Below are positions 17,199-26,600 of a stretch of DNA of 64,000 bases, piece after piece. This stretch comes from Burkholderia sp. Ax-1724 (GTDB lineage: Bacteria > Pseudomonadota > Gammaproteobacteria > Burkholderiales > Burkholderiaceae): contig NZ_VWWL01000002.1 of the NCBI RefSeq assembly GCF_011752995.1, forward strand, positions 62,001 through 126,000, written 5' to 3'. Within the stretch, counting starts at the first letter, position 1; every line of letters starts with the position of its first letter. Made by a program: the position numbers and the translations under genes. A model generated the notes under the pieces. It was not told the DNA's origin. It searched no databases and saw only the letters and a program-made list of their open reading frames with translations.

Positions 17199-17992
17199 AC
17201 ATCATCGGCAACTTCAATACGATCGACGGCACGGCCAGGCCCTCGATGTGGAAACAGCATCAACGTTCCTTCGACCTGCTGATGATCGCCGTGGCGTTCG
17301 TCGTGCTCTGGCAGGTTTTCTTCCAGATCGGCGGATCGGTCGCGCTTGCCTCGCCGTGGCAGGCGACGCGCACCGCCATCGCCATGCTCGGCTCGGCGGA
17401 TTTCTGGGGCGACATCCGTACGACGTTCTCCGCCTTCGGCTTCTCGGTCGTCATCGAGGCGGTGCTCGGAATACTGCTCGGCGCGATCCTCGGTCTGCGG
17501 CGGCTGACCGGCGATGTGGTGGAGCCGATGATCGCCGGCCTCTATTCGATTCCGAAGCTGATGTTCTTCCCGATGATTACGCTGTTCTTCGGCATCGGCA
17601 TCAGCTCGGAAGTCGCCTTCGGGGTCCTGCACGGCATCATCCCGATCATTCTTTTCACGATGAGCGCCGTGCGCAACATCAAGCCCGTCTATCTGAAAAG
17701 CGCCCGCACGATGGGCCTGTCGACGACGCAGACCCTGTTTTCCATCGCCTTGCCGGCAGCCATCCCGGAAATCTTCACGGGTTTGCGCATCGGCATTTCG
17801 GGCGCCCTGATCGGCGTGATCCTTTGCGAGATGTTCGGCTCCAGCAAGGGCGTCGGTTTTCGCCTGATGAACGCCGTGGCGAACAATGTCGTGACCGACA
17901 TTTCCGCGATCACGCTGATCCTGATCGTGTTCGCCGCGGTTCTCAGCGGCGTGTTGATGAAGCTGGACGAGCGTTTGCATCACCGGATCTGA
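17195..17992 (+). CDS. ABC importer permease 2
   Basis: A 265-residue inner-membrane permease, related to permease 1, with an EAA loop at VYLKSARTMGLSTTQTLFSIALPAAIPEIFTG. Two different permease genes imply a heterodimeric channel, in contrast to the homodimers common in taurine importers. Start ATG at 17195 overlaps the previous stop. The upstream extension of the frame is a shadow of the first permease. Confidence 0.9.
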   Translation: MNIIGNFNTIDGTARPSMWKQHQRSFDLLMIAVAFVVLWQVFFQIGGSVALASPWQATRTAIAMLGSADFWGDIRTTFSAFGFSVVIEAVLGILLGAILGLRRLTGDVVEPMIAGLYSIPKLMFFPMITLFFGIGISSEVAFGVLHGIIPIILFTMSAVRNIKPVYLKSARTMGLSTTQTLFSIALPAAIPEIFTGLRIGISGALIGVILCEMFGSSKGVGFRLMNAVANNVVTDISAITLILIVFAAVLSGVLMKLDERLHHRI

Positions 17993-18024
17993 GCTAACCC
18001 AAACAGCAGAATGGAGAAGTGACA

Positions 18025-19035
18025 ATGAAAGCAAATACAAGGAGACGCGGACTGTGGTCCGTCGTGGTCGCCGCGGCACTGACGTGCGGCGTGATGAGCA
18101 CACCGGCGTCGAGCGTCGAGATCGCCGCCACGAATTACGGCAGCTCCGTCATCGGCATGCCGTGGGCGATCGCGCTGGCGAAGGGTTATTTCAAGGACGC
18201 CGGCGTCGACGTTTCAGCCGTGATCGGCTCGCCCGGCGGCAGCACCGAGGTGCGTAACCTGATCGCCGGCGATCTGCCCTACGCCGACAGCGCGCTGATT
18301 CCGACGCTGAAGGCGATCAAGAACGGCTCCGATCTCCGGATCATCAGCGACAACACCCAGACCTCGGCGCAGTTCGTCTGGCTGGTCAAGCCCAATTCCC
18401 CGATCAAGACCCTGGCCGATCTGAAGGGCAAGCGCATCTCCTTCACGACCCCGCTGAGCACGAGCCAGTCGCTGGACTTCCTGCTGGTCGAGAAAGCCGG
18501 TCTGAAGCCCTCGGATGTCAAGCTGATTTCGACGGGCGCATACGGCGCGGCGCTGACCGCGCTGCAAAACGGCGGCATCGACCTCGCGCTCGTGTCGGAG
18601 CCGACGTACACGATGAACAAAAACACGTTCAAGCCGCTCTTCTGGTCGCGCGATCTTTTTTCGGCGGTCAACACCTCGGTCGGCGTGACCTCCGTCAAGA
18701 CGATCAAGGAGCATCCGGACATGCTCAGGGGCATCATCGCGGCGCGCCGGCGGGCGGTGAATTTCATCAAGACCAATCGCGATGAATCGGTAGCCATCAT
18801 CGCCAAGGTCTACAAGATGGACCCCAACGTCGTGAGAGCGATGCTCGCCGAACTGGTCGACCGTCCGTCTGCCGACGGCTCGGTCTTCTTCGGCCAGGGC
18901 GACATCAACCCGAAGGGTCTCGACGCGCTTGTCGACCTCTCGCAGAAGACCGGCGACCTGAAGGAGAAAGTCGACTGGCGCGACTACGTCGACCAGAGTT
19001 TTCTGCCCGCCGACCTGCAGCGCAAGCTGAAGTAG
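18025..19035 (+). CDS. Periplasmic binding protein of the NitT/TauT-type importer
   Basis: A 336-residue protein with a twin-basic-like start (KANTRRRGLWS), a hydrophobic core and a cleavage site after STPASS/VEIA, so secreted to the periplasm. The mature domain shows GMPWAIALAKGYFKDAGVDVS and DLKGKRISFTTPLSTSQSL, typical of SsuA/ThiY-like proteins. ATG at 18025 has GGAG 8 bases upstream and is preferred over the GTG at 18019. It lies 32 bases after permease 2. Confidence 0.9.
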   Translation: MKANTRRRGLWSVVVAAALTCGVMSTPASSVEIAATNYGSSVIGMPWAIALAKGYFKDAGVDVSAVIGSPGGSTEVRNLIAGDLPYADSALIPTLKAIKNGSDLRIISDNTQTSAQFVWLVKPNSPIKTLADLKGKRISFTTPLSTSQSLDFLLVEKAGLKPSDVKLISTGAYGAALTALQNGGIDLALVSEPTYTMNKNTFKPLFWSRDLFSAVNTSVGVTSVKTIKEHPDMLRGIIAARRRAVNFIKTNRDESVAIIAKVYKMDPNVVRAMLAELVDRPSADGSVFFGQGDINPKGLDALVDLSQKTGDLKEKVDWRDYVDQSFLPADLQRKLK

Positions 19036-19137
19036 GCCACGGCTCGACGCATCCTGAGCAGTTGAAAACATGAGAAAATCCCGGCGCGGCGGGCGACCCC
19101 GGCGCGCGGGTCCAACTGGAAGTGGAGAGCCTCGACA

Positions 19138-20142
19138 TTGAACACCCCGAAAGTGCCGCGTTCTTCATCGACGGACGGATTGTTTGGCGACAAGATCAAT
19201 TTGCATCGGCTTGCGATCTTCGTTTCGGTTGCCGAAACGGGCAGCATGAGTGCGGCGGCCGAGAAATTCGGCCTTTCGCAGCCGGCCGTTTCGCAAGCCA
19301 TCGTCAAGCTCGAGGAAGCAAGCGGCATCGATCTGTTCGATCGCTCGATCCGGCCGCCGGTCCTGACACTGCGAGGGGCCGCCTTCCTCAAGCAGGCTTC
19401 CGCGGTCGTGGAAAGCATCCGGCGGCTGCAAAGCAGTTTGCGCCTCGACAACGCGGCGCAACTGCCTATCCTGCGCGTCGGCATGCTCAACAGCTTCGCC
19501 ACGACCCTCGGCCCGTTCATGCTCAAGAGCCTGCAGGAAACGGCGGTGCAGTGGTTCGTGGACACCGGCTACGAAGCTTCGCGAATCATCGCGCTCCTCG
19601 ATCGCCGCTGCGATTTCGTGATTACGGCCGACGATGCGCCGCCTCCGCAAGGGTTGATCGCGTTGCCGGTCTTCTCCGAGTCCTACCGCATCATCCTGCC
19701 CGACGAACCTGAGAAGGCGGACATACCGGTTCTCGAACGCATCGCCGGCATGAGCATGATCCGCTTCGGCCGCGATCCCCATATGCTGTCCAGCATCGAT
19801 CGCTGGCTGGCCGCAGCCGGTATCGAGACCTCGACCCGCTATCACCTGGATACGGTCGAAGGAGCGGCGCAGATGGTCGTCTCGGGGCTCGGCTGGAGCC
19901 TGCTGCCGCCGCTCGCGTTCTTCCGTCTGATCGAGCGCGGCGACCGCATAACCTCCGTGCGCTTTCCGGGCGTTCCGATCCGCCGTACGATCGTGGTCGT
20001 CGCGCGCGAAGACGAAGGCGCAAGCATTGCCAAGCGGATACAGCAGACTGCGCTCAGTCTGATCAACGACATCTTCCTGCCGAGCCTGCGGCAAAATCAG
20101 CCTGACGCGCTCGAGGATATCGAGGTCTACGACGGCAAATGA
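19138..20142 (+). CDS. LysR-type regulator of the hydro-lyase/ABC operon
   Basis: A 334-residue LysR protein. The winged helix-turn-helix begins at INLHRLAIFVSVAETGSMSAAAEKFGLSQPAVSQAIVKLE and is followed by the effector domain. The start is probably the TTG at 19138, because the first ATG would lie inside the helix-turn-helix; GGAG lies 11 bases upstream. It follows the binding-protein gene by about 100 bases in the same direction rather than being divergent. The palindromes at 11352 and 12636 have the T-N11-A pattern that LysR proteins recognise. Confidence 0.85.
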   Translation: MNTPKVPRSSSTDGLFGDKINLHRLAIFVSVAETGSMSAAAEKFGLSQPAVSQAIVKLEEASGIDLFDRSIRPPVLTLRGAAFLKQASAVVESIRRLQSSLRLDNAAQLPILRVGMLNSFATTLGPFMLKSLQETAVQWFVDTGYEASRIIALLDRRCDFVITADDAPPPQGLIALPVFSESYRIILPDEPEKADIPVLERIAGMSMIRFGRDPHMLSSIDRWLAAAGIETSTRYHLDTVEGAAQMVVSGLGWSLLPPLAFFRLIERGDRITSVRFPGVPIRRTIVVVAREDEGASIAKRIQQTALSLINDIFLPSLRQNQPDALEDIEVYDGK

Positions 20143-20390
20143 GCGAGTCGCGCGCCGTGGTGTACGGCCCCGGCGAGGCATTGGATCGCGCGCCCGCCGC
20201 CATTGCCATTCCATCGGCCGGCCAGCGTCGCGCGAACTTCCGCGATTGAGCCGCGACCGCGCTGCCCGGCAACCTGCCCCGCTCCGGTAACTGGACCGCA
20301 CGCTGTTTGTCTCTCCACAGCAAACGTGCAAACGCCCGTCAAAATCCCCTCAAATTGATCGATTCAATCATTCAAAGGGTTTTCCCTCGG

Positions 20391-20419
20391 TTGATTTGAG
20401 CATTTCGATCAAATAAGAT
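20391..20419 (+). promoter_or_regulatory. Candidate sigma70 promoter for the kinase/PdxA fusion
   Basis: TTGATT (20391-20396), 17-base spacer, TAAGAT (20414-20419), inside an AT-rich stretch with repeated TTGAT/ATCAA elements (20354-20413) that could bind the downstream DeoR regulator. The rest of the 535-base gap (20143-20678) holds only GC-rich sequence without clear genes. Confidence 0.4.
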
Positions 20420-20678
20420 GACTTAAACGGTCAATATTCGACCAGACAGGGGCCGCAACGCAACCCGAACTGACCGAATCAATCAGGCAATCTCGCTGGA
20501 AGCGATCAGGACAGGCAGGAGCATCGCGATGCCTCGTCCGTTGCACACCGCGATCGGCGCGCATGCCTGACGCAGCGTCGCCCTGCACGGTTTGCCCGAC
20601 ACCTCGCCCGTGTCCGCGAACAGCCGGAAGGGCTCGGCACCGAACGCACTCCGCAAGACCGCAATCGAAACTCACGAC

Positions 20679-23006
20679 ATGAACACCGCCGCCCCCCGCA
20701 ACGAGCGCCTGCTGATACTCGGAGACGACCTCTCCGGCACGGCCGACTGCGCCGTGAAGTGCACGCATCATGGCCTCGCGAGCGTGGTCTGTCTGAACGC
20801 CGCGGCGACGCCCGGCATCGCGGCCACAACCGACGTACTCGCGATCGACACCGACACCCGCCGCGCCTCGCCCGCCGAGGCGGCGAGTGCAAATGCGCAG
20901 GCGTGGCGCGCACACGGCGCCGGGCGACGGCTCTACAAGAAAATCGATTCGACGCTGCGCGGCAACGTTGCGGCGGAAGTGGCCGCGCTCGCGGCCCACG
21001 CGGGCATGGCGATCGTCGCGCCCGCGCTGCCCGAGGCTGGGCGCACCACGCGCAACGGCTGTCTCCTCGTGCACGGCGTGCCCGTCGAAGCAACGGAAGT
21101 CTGGCGCAACGAAGGCATCGGCGGCACCGGCCATCTACCGTCGATGCTCACGGACGCCGGCCTGAAAGTCGCGCACATCGATCTGCAAGCCATGCGCGAA
21201 GGAGCGGCGCCGTTGCGCGCGCGTCTCGAAGCCTTGCGCGCCGCGCAGTGTCAAGCCGTGGTCTGCGACAGCGAAACCGATGCGGACCTCGCCGTGCTCG
21301 CGCAGGCCTCGGCCGCGCTCGATGGCGTGTTCTGGGTCGGCTCGGCCGGACTCGCACAAACTTTGATCGCCACGCTGGCCGACGGGAACGGGCAGCGCAG
21401 CGTCATGCCCACCACGCCCGCTGTGCCCGTCACGACCGCGCAACACCCGCGTGGTGTGCTGGTGGTCGTCGGCAGCATGTCGGGCGTCTCGCACAAACAG
21501 GTCGCCACACTGCGTGCAAACACAGGCGATACCTTCGATGTCTTCGATGTCGACGTCGTTGCGCTGCTCGATCCGCTGCACGCCGAATCGCTGACGCTGG
21601 GCACGCGCGTGGCGCACACGCTCACGCACGGCCGCCACGCGGTGATCGCATTGAGCCAGGCCGAGCGCGTGCCGGTTGCCGATGGCGAACTGCTCGCGCG
21701 CCGGCTCGCGGCGCACCTCGCCCCCGCCGCTGCACATGCCGCGGCGCTGATCGCCACGGGCGGCGAAACGGCACGCGCGCTGCTCGCCGCCATGGGCATC
21801 GCGAAGCTGCGCGTGATCGAAGAAATCGAAAACGGCGTGCCGCTCATGGCCGCCGCCGAAGCGGCTCACACGCTGCCCGTCGTCACCAAGGCGGGCGGCT
21901 TCGGGGGCCCCGATACCCTTTATCGCGCATGGCAGCGGCTCGCCGCCATGACGCAAGCGGACGCGCAAGCGCCGCGCCAACCCTGCGAAGAGGAAACCAT
22001 GGACTATCGTCCCGTAATCGGCATCACGATGGGCGATGCCGCCGGCGTGGGCCCGGAAATCATCATGAAGAGCCTCGCGCACCAGTCGGTGTACGACGGC
22101 TGCCGCCCGCTCGTGATCGGCGACGCCAGGCGGCTCGTCGACGCCGGACGGCGCACGAACGTCACGCTCGAAGTGCGCCCGATCAAGGCGCCCGCCGAAG
22201 CGCGCTTCCAGCCCGGCGTGGTCGATTGCATCGACCTCGGCCTGATTCCCGAATCGATGCCCTATGGCCAGCTTTCCGCCGTCGCCGGCGACGCCGCCTA
22301 TCAGTACATCGCGCGCGCGGCCGAGCTGACCTCGGCGGGCGAGCTCGACGCGATCTGCACCGCGCCGCTCAACAAGGAAGCGCTCCATGCGGGCGGCCAC
22401 ATCTTCCCCGGTCACACGGAAATGCTCGCGCACCTCACGGGCATCCCCGAAGTCTCGATGATGCTCGTCGCCCCCAAGCTGCGCGTGATTCACGTAACGA
22501 CGCATATCGGCCTGCTCGACGCGATCCGCAAGATCGAGCCGGGCCTCGTGCAACGCACGATCGAGCGCGCGCACGAAACGCTGCTGCGCGCGGGCATCGA
22601 ACAGCCGCGCATCGGCGTATGCGGCATCAACCCGCATGCCGGCGAAAACGGCCTGTTCGGCTATGGCGAGGAAGAGGAAAAGATCATGCCGGCGGTGGCC
22701 GTGCTGCGCGAGCGCGGCTGGGACGTGGAAGGCCCGCTGCCCGCCGACACGCTGTTCTTCCGCGCGGGCCGCGGCGACTTCGACGTGGTCGTGGCGATGT
22801 ATCACGACCAGGGCCACGGCCCCGTGAAGGTGATGGGCCTCGAAGCCGGCGTGAACGTGACCGTGGGGCTGCCGGTGATCCGCACCTCGGTCGATCACGG
22901 CACGGCATTCGATATCGCCGGCAAGGGCGTCGCCGACGAACGCAGCATGCTCGAAGCGCTGAAGCAGGCACAAGACCTCGCCACGCGCCGCGCGGACCGC
23001 CAGTAA
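20679..23006 (+). CDS. Fused four-carbon acid-sugar kinase / PdxA-like 4-phosphate dehydrogenase
   Basis: A single open frame of 775 residues with two complete enzymes. Residues 1 to about 430 are a DUF1537/DtnK-type kinase: LLILGDDLSGTADCA, KKIDSTLRGN, GSMSGVSHKQ, ATGGETARALL and TKAGGFGG. From Met441 (position 21999) comes a PdxA-like dehydrogenase: GITMGDAAGVGPEI, FPGHTEMLA, HVTTHIGLLD, NPHAGENGLFG and MYHDQGHGPVKV. As separate proteins (DtnK and PdxA2) they convert D-threonate to its 4-phosphate and then oxidise and decarboxylate it to dihydroxyacetone phosphate. There is no stop between them. GAAGAGGA 5 bases before Met441 could allow an extra, separate PdxA product. The ATG at 20679 fits the kinase N-terminus, though its ribosome site is weak. 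Confidence 0.87.
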   Translation: MNTAAPRNERLLILGDDLSGTADCAVKCTHHGLASVVCLNAAATPGIAATTDVLAIDTDTRRASPAEAASANAQAWRAHGAGRRLYKKIDSTLRGNVAAEVAALAAHAGMAIVAPALPEAGRTTRNGCLLVHGVPVEATEVWRNEGIGGTGHLPSMLTDAGLKVAHIDLQAMREGAAPLRARLEALRAAQCQAVVCDSETDADLAVLAQASAALDGVFWVGSAGLAQTLIATLADGNGQRSVMPTTPAVPVTTAQHPRGVLVVVGSMSGVSHKQVATLRANTGDTFDVFDVDVVALLDPLHAESLTLGTRVAHTLTHGRHAVIALSQAERVPVADGELLARRLAAHLAPAAAHAAALIATGGETARALLAAMGIAKLRVIEEIENGVPLMAAAEAAHTLPVVTKAGGFGGPDTLYRAWQRLAAMTQADAQAPRQPCEEETMDYRPVIGITMGDAAGVGPEIIMKSLAHQSVYDGCRPLVIGDARRLVDAGRRTNVTLEVRPIKAPAEARFQPGVVDCIDLGLIPESMPYGQLSAVAGDAAYQYIARAAELTSAGELDAICTAPLNKEALHAGGHIFPGHTEMLAHLTGIPEVSMMLVAPKLRVIHVTTHIGLLDAIRKIEPGLVQRTIERAHETLLRAGIEQPRIGVCGINPHAGENGLFGYGEEEEKIMPAVAVLRERGWDVEGPLPADTLFFRAGRGDFDVVVAMYHDQGHGPVKVMGLEAGVNVTVGLPVIRTSVDHGTAFDIAGKGVADERSMLEALKQAQDLATRRADRQ

Positions 23007-23289
23007 CGGCCAGTAACGAACGGTTCGCGAACGCCGGCTTCCGGGTGTCCGGTCGATGACCGGAGTCGGCGCAACGGCAATCGGTAGAGCCGGTTTCGTG
23101 AGATCGGGCAAGGCATCAAACGGATGATCTGCCTGGGAGCGGCGCGAATTTTCGCCGCTCTCAGGGTATTTCAATTTGCATCCCTAACCGTATGGGAGGA
23201 AGCCGAAGCAATCCCCTGATGATGGTGTTGGCGTTTCAATTCTGGCGATACATGGCATCGCACTAATTAGAAATACTGGAGGAATGGAG

Positions 23290-24516
23290 ATGAAGCAATA
23301 CAACCCGCTCAAGCTCGCTGTCGCCGCCGTGGCGGTGATGACCGCAGTGCCGGCATTCGCGCAAAGCAGCGTGACGCTGTACGGTGTCGTCGATACAGGG
23401 ATCGGCTATTTGAGCAACTCGAGCAGTCTGGGCGCAGTAAGCGGCGGCCGCTCGAAGGTCTACATGAATCAGGGCGTCTGGTCAGGCAGTCTGTTCGGCT
23501 TGACGGGCTCCGAAGATCTGGGCGATGGCACGAAGACCATCTTCAAGCTGGAAGGCGGCTACAACAGCGCAACGGGCGCCCAGCAGTTTGCGAACACGCT
23601 CTTCGGCCGCCAGGCCTATGTGGGACTGACGAACAATCGCTACGGTACGTTGACCGCCGGCCGTCAGTACACGTCGTATTTCCAGCTGCTTCAGCCGTAC
23701 AGCTCGCCCAACTGGCTGAGCGGCGGATTCGGCGCACACCCCGGGGATATCGACGGGCTCGATAAAAGCTTCCGCATCAACAACAATTTTGTCTATACGT
23801 CGCCGAGCTTCGCGGGCCTGAAGGTGAGCGGCTCGTACGGGCTCGGCGGTGTCGCGGGTGCCACGGGCAGCGGGCAGACCTGGAGCGTCGCGGCTCAGTA
23901 CGCACAGGGGCCGTTCGGCATCGCGACCGGATTCATGCGCGTCAACAATTCGACCGTGAACGGCGGTGCATGGGGCGCCAACTCCACTGCGCTCAGCGGT
24001 GGCGCGCAACCGGCGGTGTCGGCGATCAACTATGGCTATGCGACCGCGGCCAATCAGCAGCGCTTCGCCGTGACGAGCGGCTACACCTTCAGCCCGGTGT
24101 TCGATATCTCGGCTTCGTACTCCAACGTGCAGTACCTGCCCGGTATCGCGTCCGCCTTCCACGACAAGGCCATCTTCAATACGGGTGGCATCGTGCTGCA
24201 CTGGAAGGCACTTCCGGCCCTCGATCTCGCAGCGGGCTATAGCTATACGGCGGCGACCAAGGCGAACGGCATCAGCGACGCGGCCAGTTATCAGCAGTTC
24301 AATCTGACGCAGTTCTATTCGTTGTCCAAGCGAACCGGTCTCTATGCGCTCGAGGCTTATCAGCGTGCGGGTGGCAAGACATTGACGCCGAATGCCGCCG
24401 GCACGAAGACCAGCATCATCGACGCGACGGCCTCGATTGGGGACGGTCAGAACAACACGCCGTCGTCGTCACGCAATCAGATAGCGATCATCCTCGGTAT
24501 CGATATGAAATTCTGA
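23290..24516 (+). CDS. Gram-negative porin (Burkholderia OmpC-like, Gram_pos 4 type)
   Basis: A 408-residue outer-membrane porin. The signal peptide ends AVPAFA/QSSVTLYG. Alternating strands contain GSRLGLTG-like GLTGSEDLGDGTKTIFKLE, FGRQAYVGL and a terminal LGIDMKF with C-terminal Phe. The ATG at 23290 is chosen over the one at 23284, because GGAGG ends only one base before 23284 but seven bases before 23290. It follows the kinase/PdxA gene and precedes DeoR, so it may serve uptake of the same sugar acid. Confidence 0.92.
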   Translation: MKQYNPLKLAVAAVAVMTAVPAFAQSSVTLYGVVDTGIGYLSNSSSLGAVSGGRSKVYMNQGVWSGSLFGLTGSEDLGDGTKTIFKLEGGYNSATGAQQFANTLFGRQAYVGLTNNRYGTLTAGRQYTSYFQLLQPYSSPNWLSGGFGAHPGDIDGLDKSFRINNNFVYTSPSFAGLKVSGSYGLGGVAGATGSGQTWSVAAQYAQGPFGIATGFMRVNNSTVNGGAWGANSTALSGGAQPAVSAINYGYATAANQQRFAVTSGYTFSPVFDISASYSNVQYLPGIASAFHDKAIFNTGGIVLHWKALPALDLAAGYSYTAATKANGISDAASYQQFNLTQFYSLSKRTGLYALEAYQRAGGKTLTPNAAGTKTSIIDATASIGDGQNNTPSSSRNQIAIILGIDMKF

Positions 24517-24535
24517 CGCACGATTCAGGCAGGCA

Positions 24536-24571
24536 GCAGGCATCCGGTCATACGCATCGCGGGATGCCTGC
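24536..24571 (+). terminator. Hairpin after the porin gene
   Basis: 10-bp perfect stem (24536-24545 with 24562-24571) and 16-base loop, 20 bases after the porin stop. No T-run follows. Probably ends the highly expressed porin mRNA. Confidence 0.55.
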
Positions 24572-24718
24572 CTCGCAAGCCACCGGCATTCCATGCGTTA
24601 GCGACACGAGCAGCGCCGGAATGGGGATAAAGGACAAGGTAAACTACGTGCGCATCGTATTGCCCACGCCGTCTGCCTCGCCGCGCGGCGACGTCCCGAA
24701 CCCAACGCCGAACATCTC

Positions 24719-25507
24719 ATGAAAGTAGCCCGTCGCCGCGAAGCCATGCTCAAGGCCGTTCTCTCCGGCATGACCGAAGTGTCCGAGCTCTGCGAACACT
24801 TCGACATGTCGGAGGCCACCGTGCGCCGCGACCTGCGTGCGCTCGCCGACGAACGGCTCATTCTGCGCACCTATGGCGGCGCGGCTTCGGTCGGCAAGCA
24901 TGCCCCCGAGGAGTCGCTCGAACAGCGCCGCCAGAGCTTTCAGGCGGAGAAGGATGCGATCGGCCACGCGGCAATGGCCCACGTGCGCCCCGGCGACACC
25001 ATCTTCCTCGACAGCGGCACCACCACTGCCGCGCTCGCGCGCGCGCTCGCGCAGGCGGGCCAGCACGACATCCGCGTAGTGACGAACAACCTGCTCGCGG
25101 TTCAGGCGCTGGCGGGCAGCAGCGTGCCGCTCACGCTGATCGGCGGCGAGGTGCGCGAGCCGAGCATGAGCACCCTCGGGCCGATCGCGCAGCTCGCGCT
25201 CACGCGCGTGACAGTCGACAAGGCGTTCCTTGGCGCCGATGGCGTGGTGCCGGGTCGCGGCCTGTGCGAAGCGACGGCCGACCAGGCCTATCTCAAGGAA
25301 TGCCTGATGCGCCAGGCGGCCAGCCTCTTCGTGCTCGTCACCGCCGACAAGCTCAACCGCGACAGCCAGCAACACTGGGCGCCCATCGACAAGCCGTGGA
25401 CACTCATCACCAACGCGAGCGCCTCGCACGCCGGGCTGCAAGCGTTCCGCAGTCTCGCGGGGCTCACGATCGAGACGATCTCGGTGCCCGGGGAAAGCGC
25501 GCATTGA
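24719..25507 (+). CDS. DeoR/GlpR-family repressor
   Basis: A 262-residue regulator. The N-terminal DeoR helix-turn-helix is VSELCEHFDMSEATVRRDLRALADERLILRTYGGA. The C-terminal sugar-phosphate sensor has FLDSGTTTAALARAL, VTNNL and TLIGGEVRE. DeoR proteins usually sense phosphorylated sugars, so a tetronate phosphate made by the upstream kinase is a sensible effector (inference). It is oriented with the kinase/PdxA fusion and porin. Confidence 0.9.
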   Translation: MKVARRREAMLKAVLSGMTEVSELCEHFDMSEATVRRDLRALADERLILRTYGGAASVGKHAPEESLEQRRQSFQAEKDAIGHAAMAHVRPGDTIFLDSGTTTAALARALAQAGQHDIRVVTNNLLAVQALAGSSVPLTLIGGEVREPSMSTLGPIAQLALTRVTVDKAFLGADGVVPGRGLCEATADQAYLKECLMRQAASLFVLVTADKLNRDSQQHWAPIDKPWTLITNASASHAGLQAFRSLAGLTIETISVPGESAH

Positions 25508-25535
25508 AAGACGGAGCGTTCGGCAAACTCCCGAA

Positions 25536-25958
25536 CTGATCAATTGGTATCGGACGCGATGGGAAATCGAAATCTATTTCCACGTGCTCAAGAATAGCTG
25601 CGAAGTCGAGACGCTGCAATCGGCCGCCGTCGACCGGATTGAGCATGCGCTGGCCTTGTTCATGGTAGTGGCGTGGCGTGCGACCTACCCGATGCGTAAA
25701 GGTCGCACCTGTCCGGATCTGGACGCCACTTTGTTCTTCGATCCAGATGAAATTCGCGGCGCCCATCTGCTGGCAAAAAAGAAGATGCCGGCGACGACGC
25801 CCACCGTGAACGAGGTCGTGCGGCTGATCGCGCAAATCGGCGAGCGCCCTGGCCGAAAGAGCGACGGCGATCCCGGCGCCAAAACCATCCGGCGCGGCCT
25901 CGACAAAGTTCTCACTGCCGCTGACACGTTACGTGCGCTACGCGAAGGACTCGACTGA
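25536..25958 (+). pseudogene. IS4-family transposase, C-terminal remnant
   Basis: The frame from 25536 reads LINWYRTRWEIEIYFHVLK and continues through ALALFMVVAWR, RGRTCPDLDATLFFDPDE and LIAQIGERPGRKSDGDPGAKT to a stop at 25958. These are the C-terminal YREK/dimerisation parts of Tn5/IS50-like IS4 transposases. The N-terminal two thirds, including the DDE aspartates, are missing and no terminal inverted repeats are visible. The fragment begins 29 bases after the DeoR stop and marks the left edge of an accessory island. Confidence 0.85.
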
Positions 25959-26082
25959 CTTATGTATAACGCTATGCCTCTAATCCCACACAGATCGACA
26001 GCACGGATTAAGAATCGTCTGATTGCCCGCCGCCCGTCCTTGTCACTACCGTGGGCGTTTCACCAACGGAAGTAGTTGAGTA

Positions 26083-26600
26083 ATGGCTTTTACTGGCAAG
26101 TTTGTAGTAGATAACCCGGATATATGTAAGCTTGCTATTGTGGGACTCGGCACGTTTAAAGCTTACTCCGGGAACGATCAATACAAGAATCGCGGCGGCT
26201 GTACGGATGTTCCAGACAATGGACCGATTCCGGCCGGAAAGTATTGGATCGTTGACCGACCTACAGGCGGATTCAGGTCGCAAGCATGGGCCACAGCAAA
26301 GGATATAGGAAACTCCATAATCGGGTCGCCGGTAGACCATCGGGAATGGTTCGCGCTCTATCGCGATGATGGTGTGATTGATGACGTGACCTGGATAAAC
26401 GTGTAGAGCGGGGTAATTTCAGGTTGCATCCGTTTGGAGGTCGCGGTATTTCGCCAGGATGCATTACTCTGCTAAACCATGCCGATTTTATGTTTATCCG
26501 GCGCGCCCTTCTGGGAACCACTACCGTCTCCGTCCGTAATTCTGGGCTTCGTGCATATGGAGCAATTGAGGTAGTGACCTATGGCAACACTTGCCCGTAA
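26083..26600 (+). pseudogene. Tlde1-like L,D-transpeptidase effector, frameshifted (locus A)
   Basis: Homologous throughout to the intact 172-residue protein at 50825. It starts MAFTGKFVVDN and shares GLGTFKAYSG, YKNRGGC, GPIPAGKYWIVDRPTGG and WFALYRDDGVIDDVTWIN. After codon 106 one base is missing at about 26401 and the frame stops at 26404-26406. In the shifted frame (from 26403) the rest is intact: the catalytic His, then SPGCITL, then AYGAIEVVTYGNTCP and a stop at 26598. The frameshift removes both catalytic residues, so the product should be inactive unless the frame is corrected. Confidence 0.8.

Noticed and set aside
20353..20413. Repeated TTGAT/ATCAA elements as a confirmed DeoR operator
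   Set aside because: The copies are irregular in spacing and the symmetry is poor. Kept only as a remark in the promoter entry.
20592..20678. Upstream extension of the kinase/PdxA fusion
   Set aside because: The family's N-terminal motif begins only a few residues after the ATG at 20679. The extension is low-complexity and unsupported.
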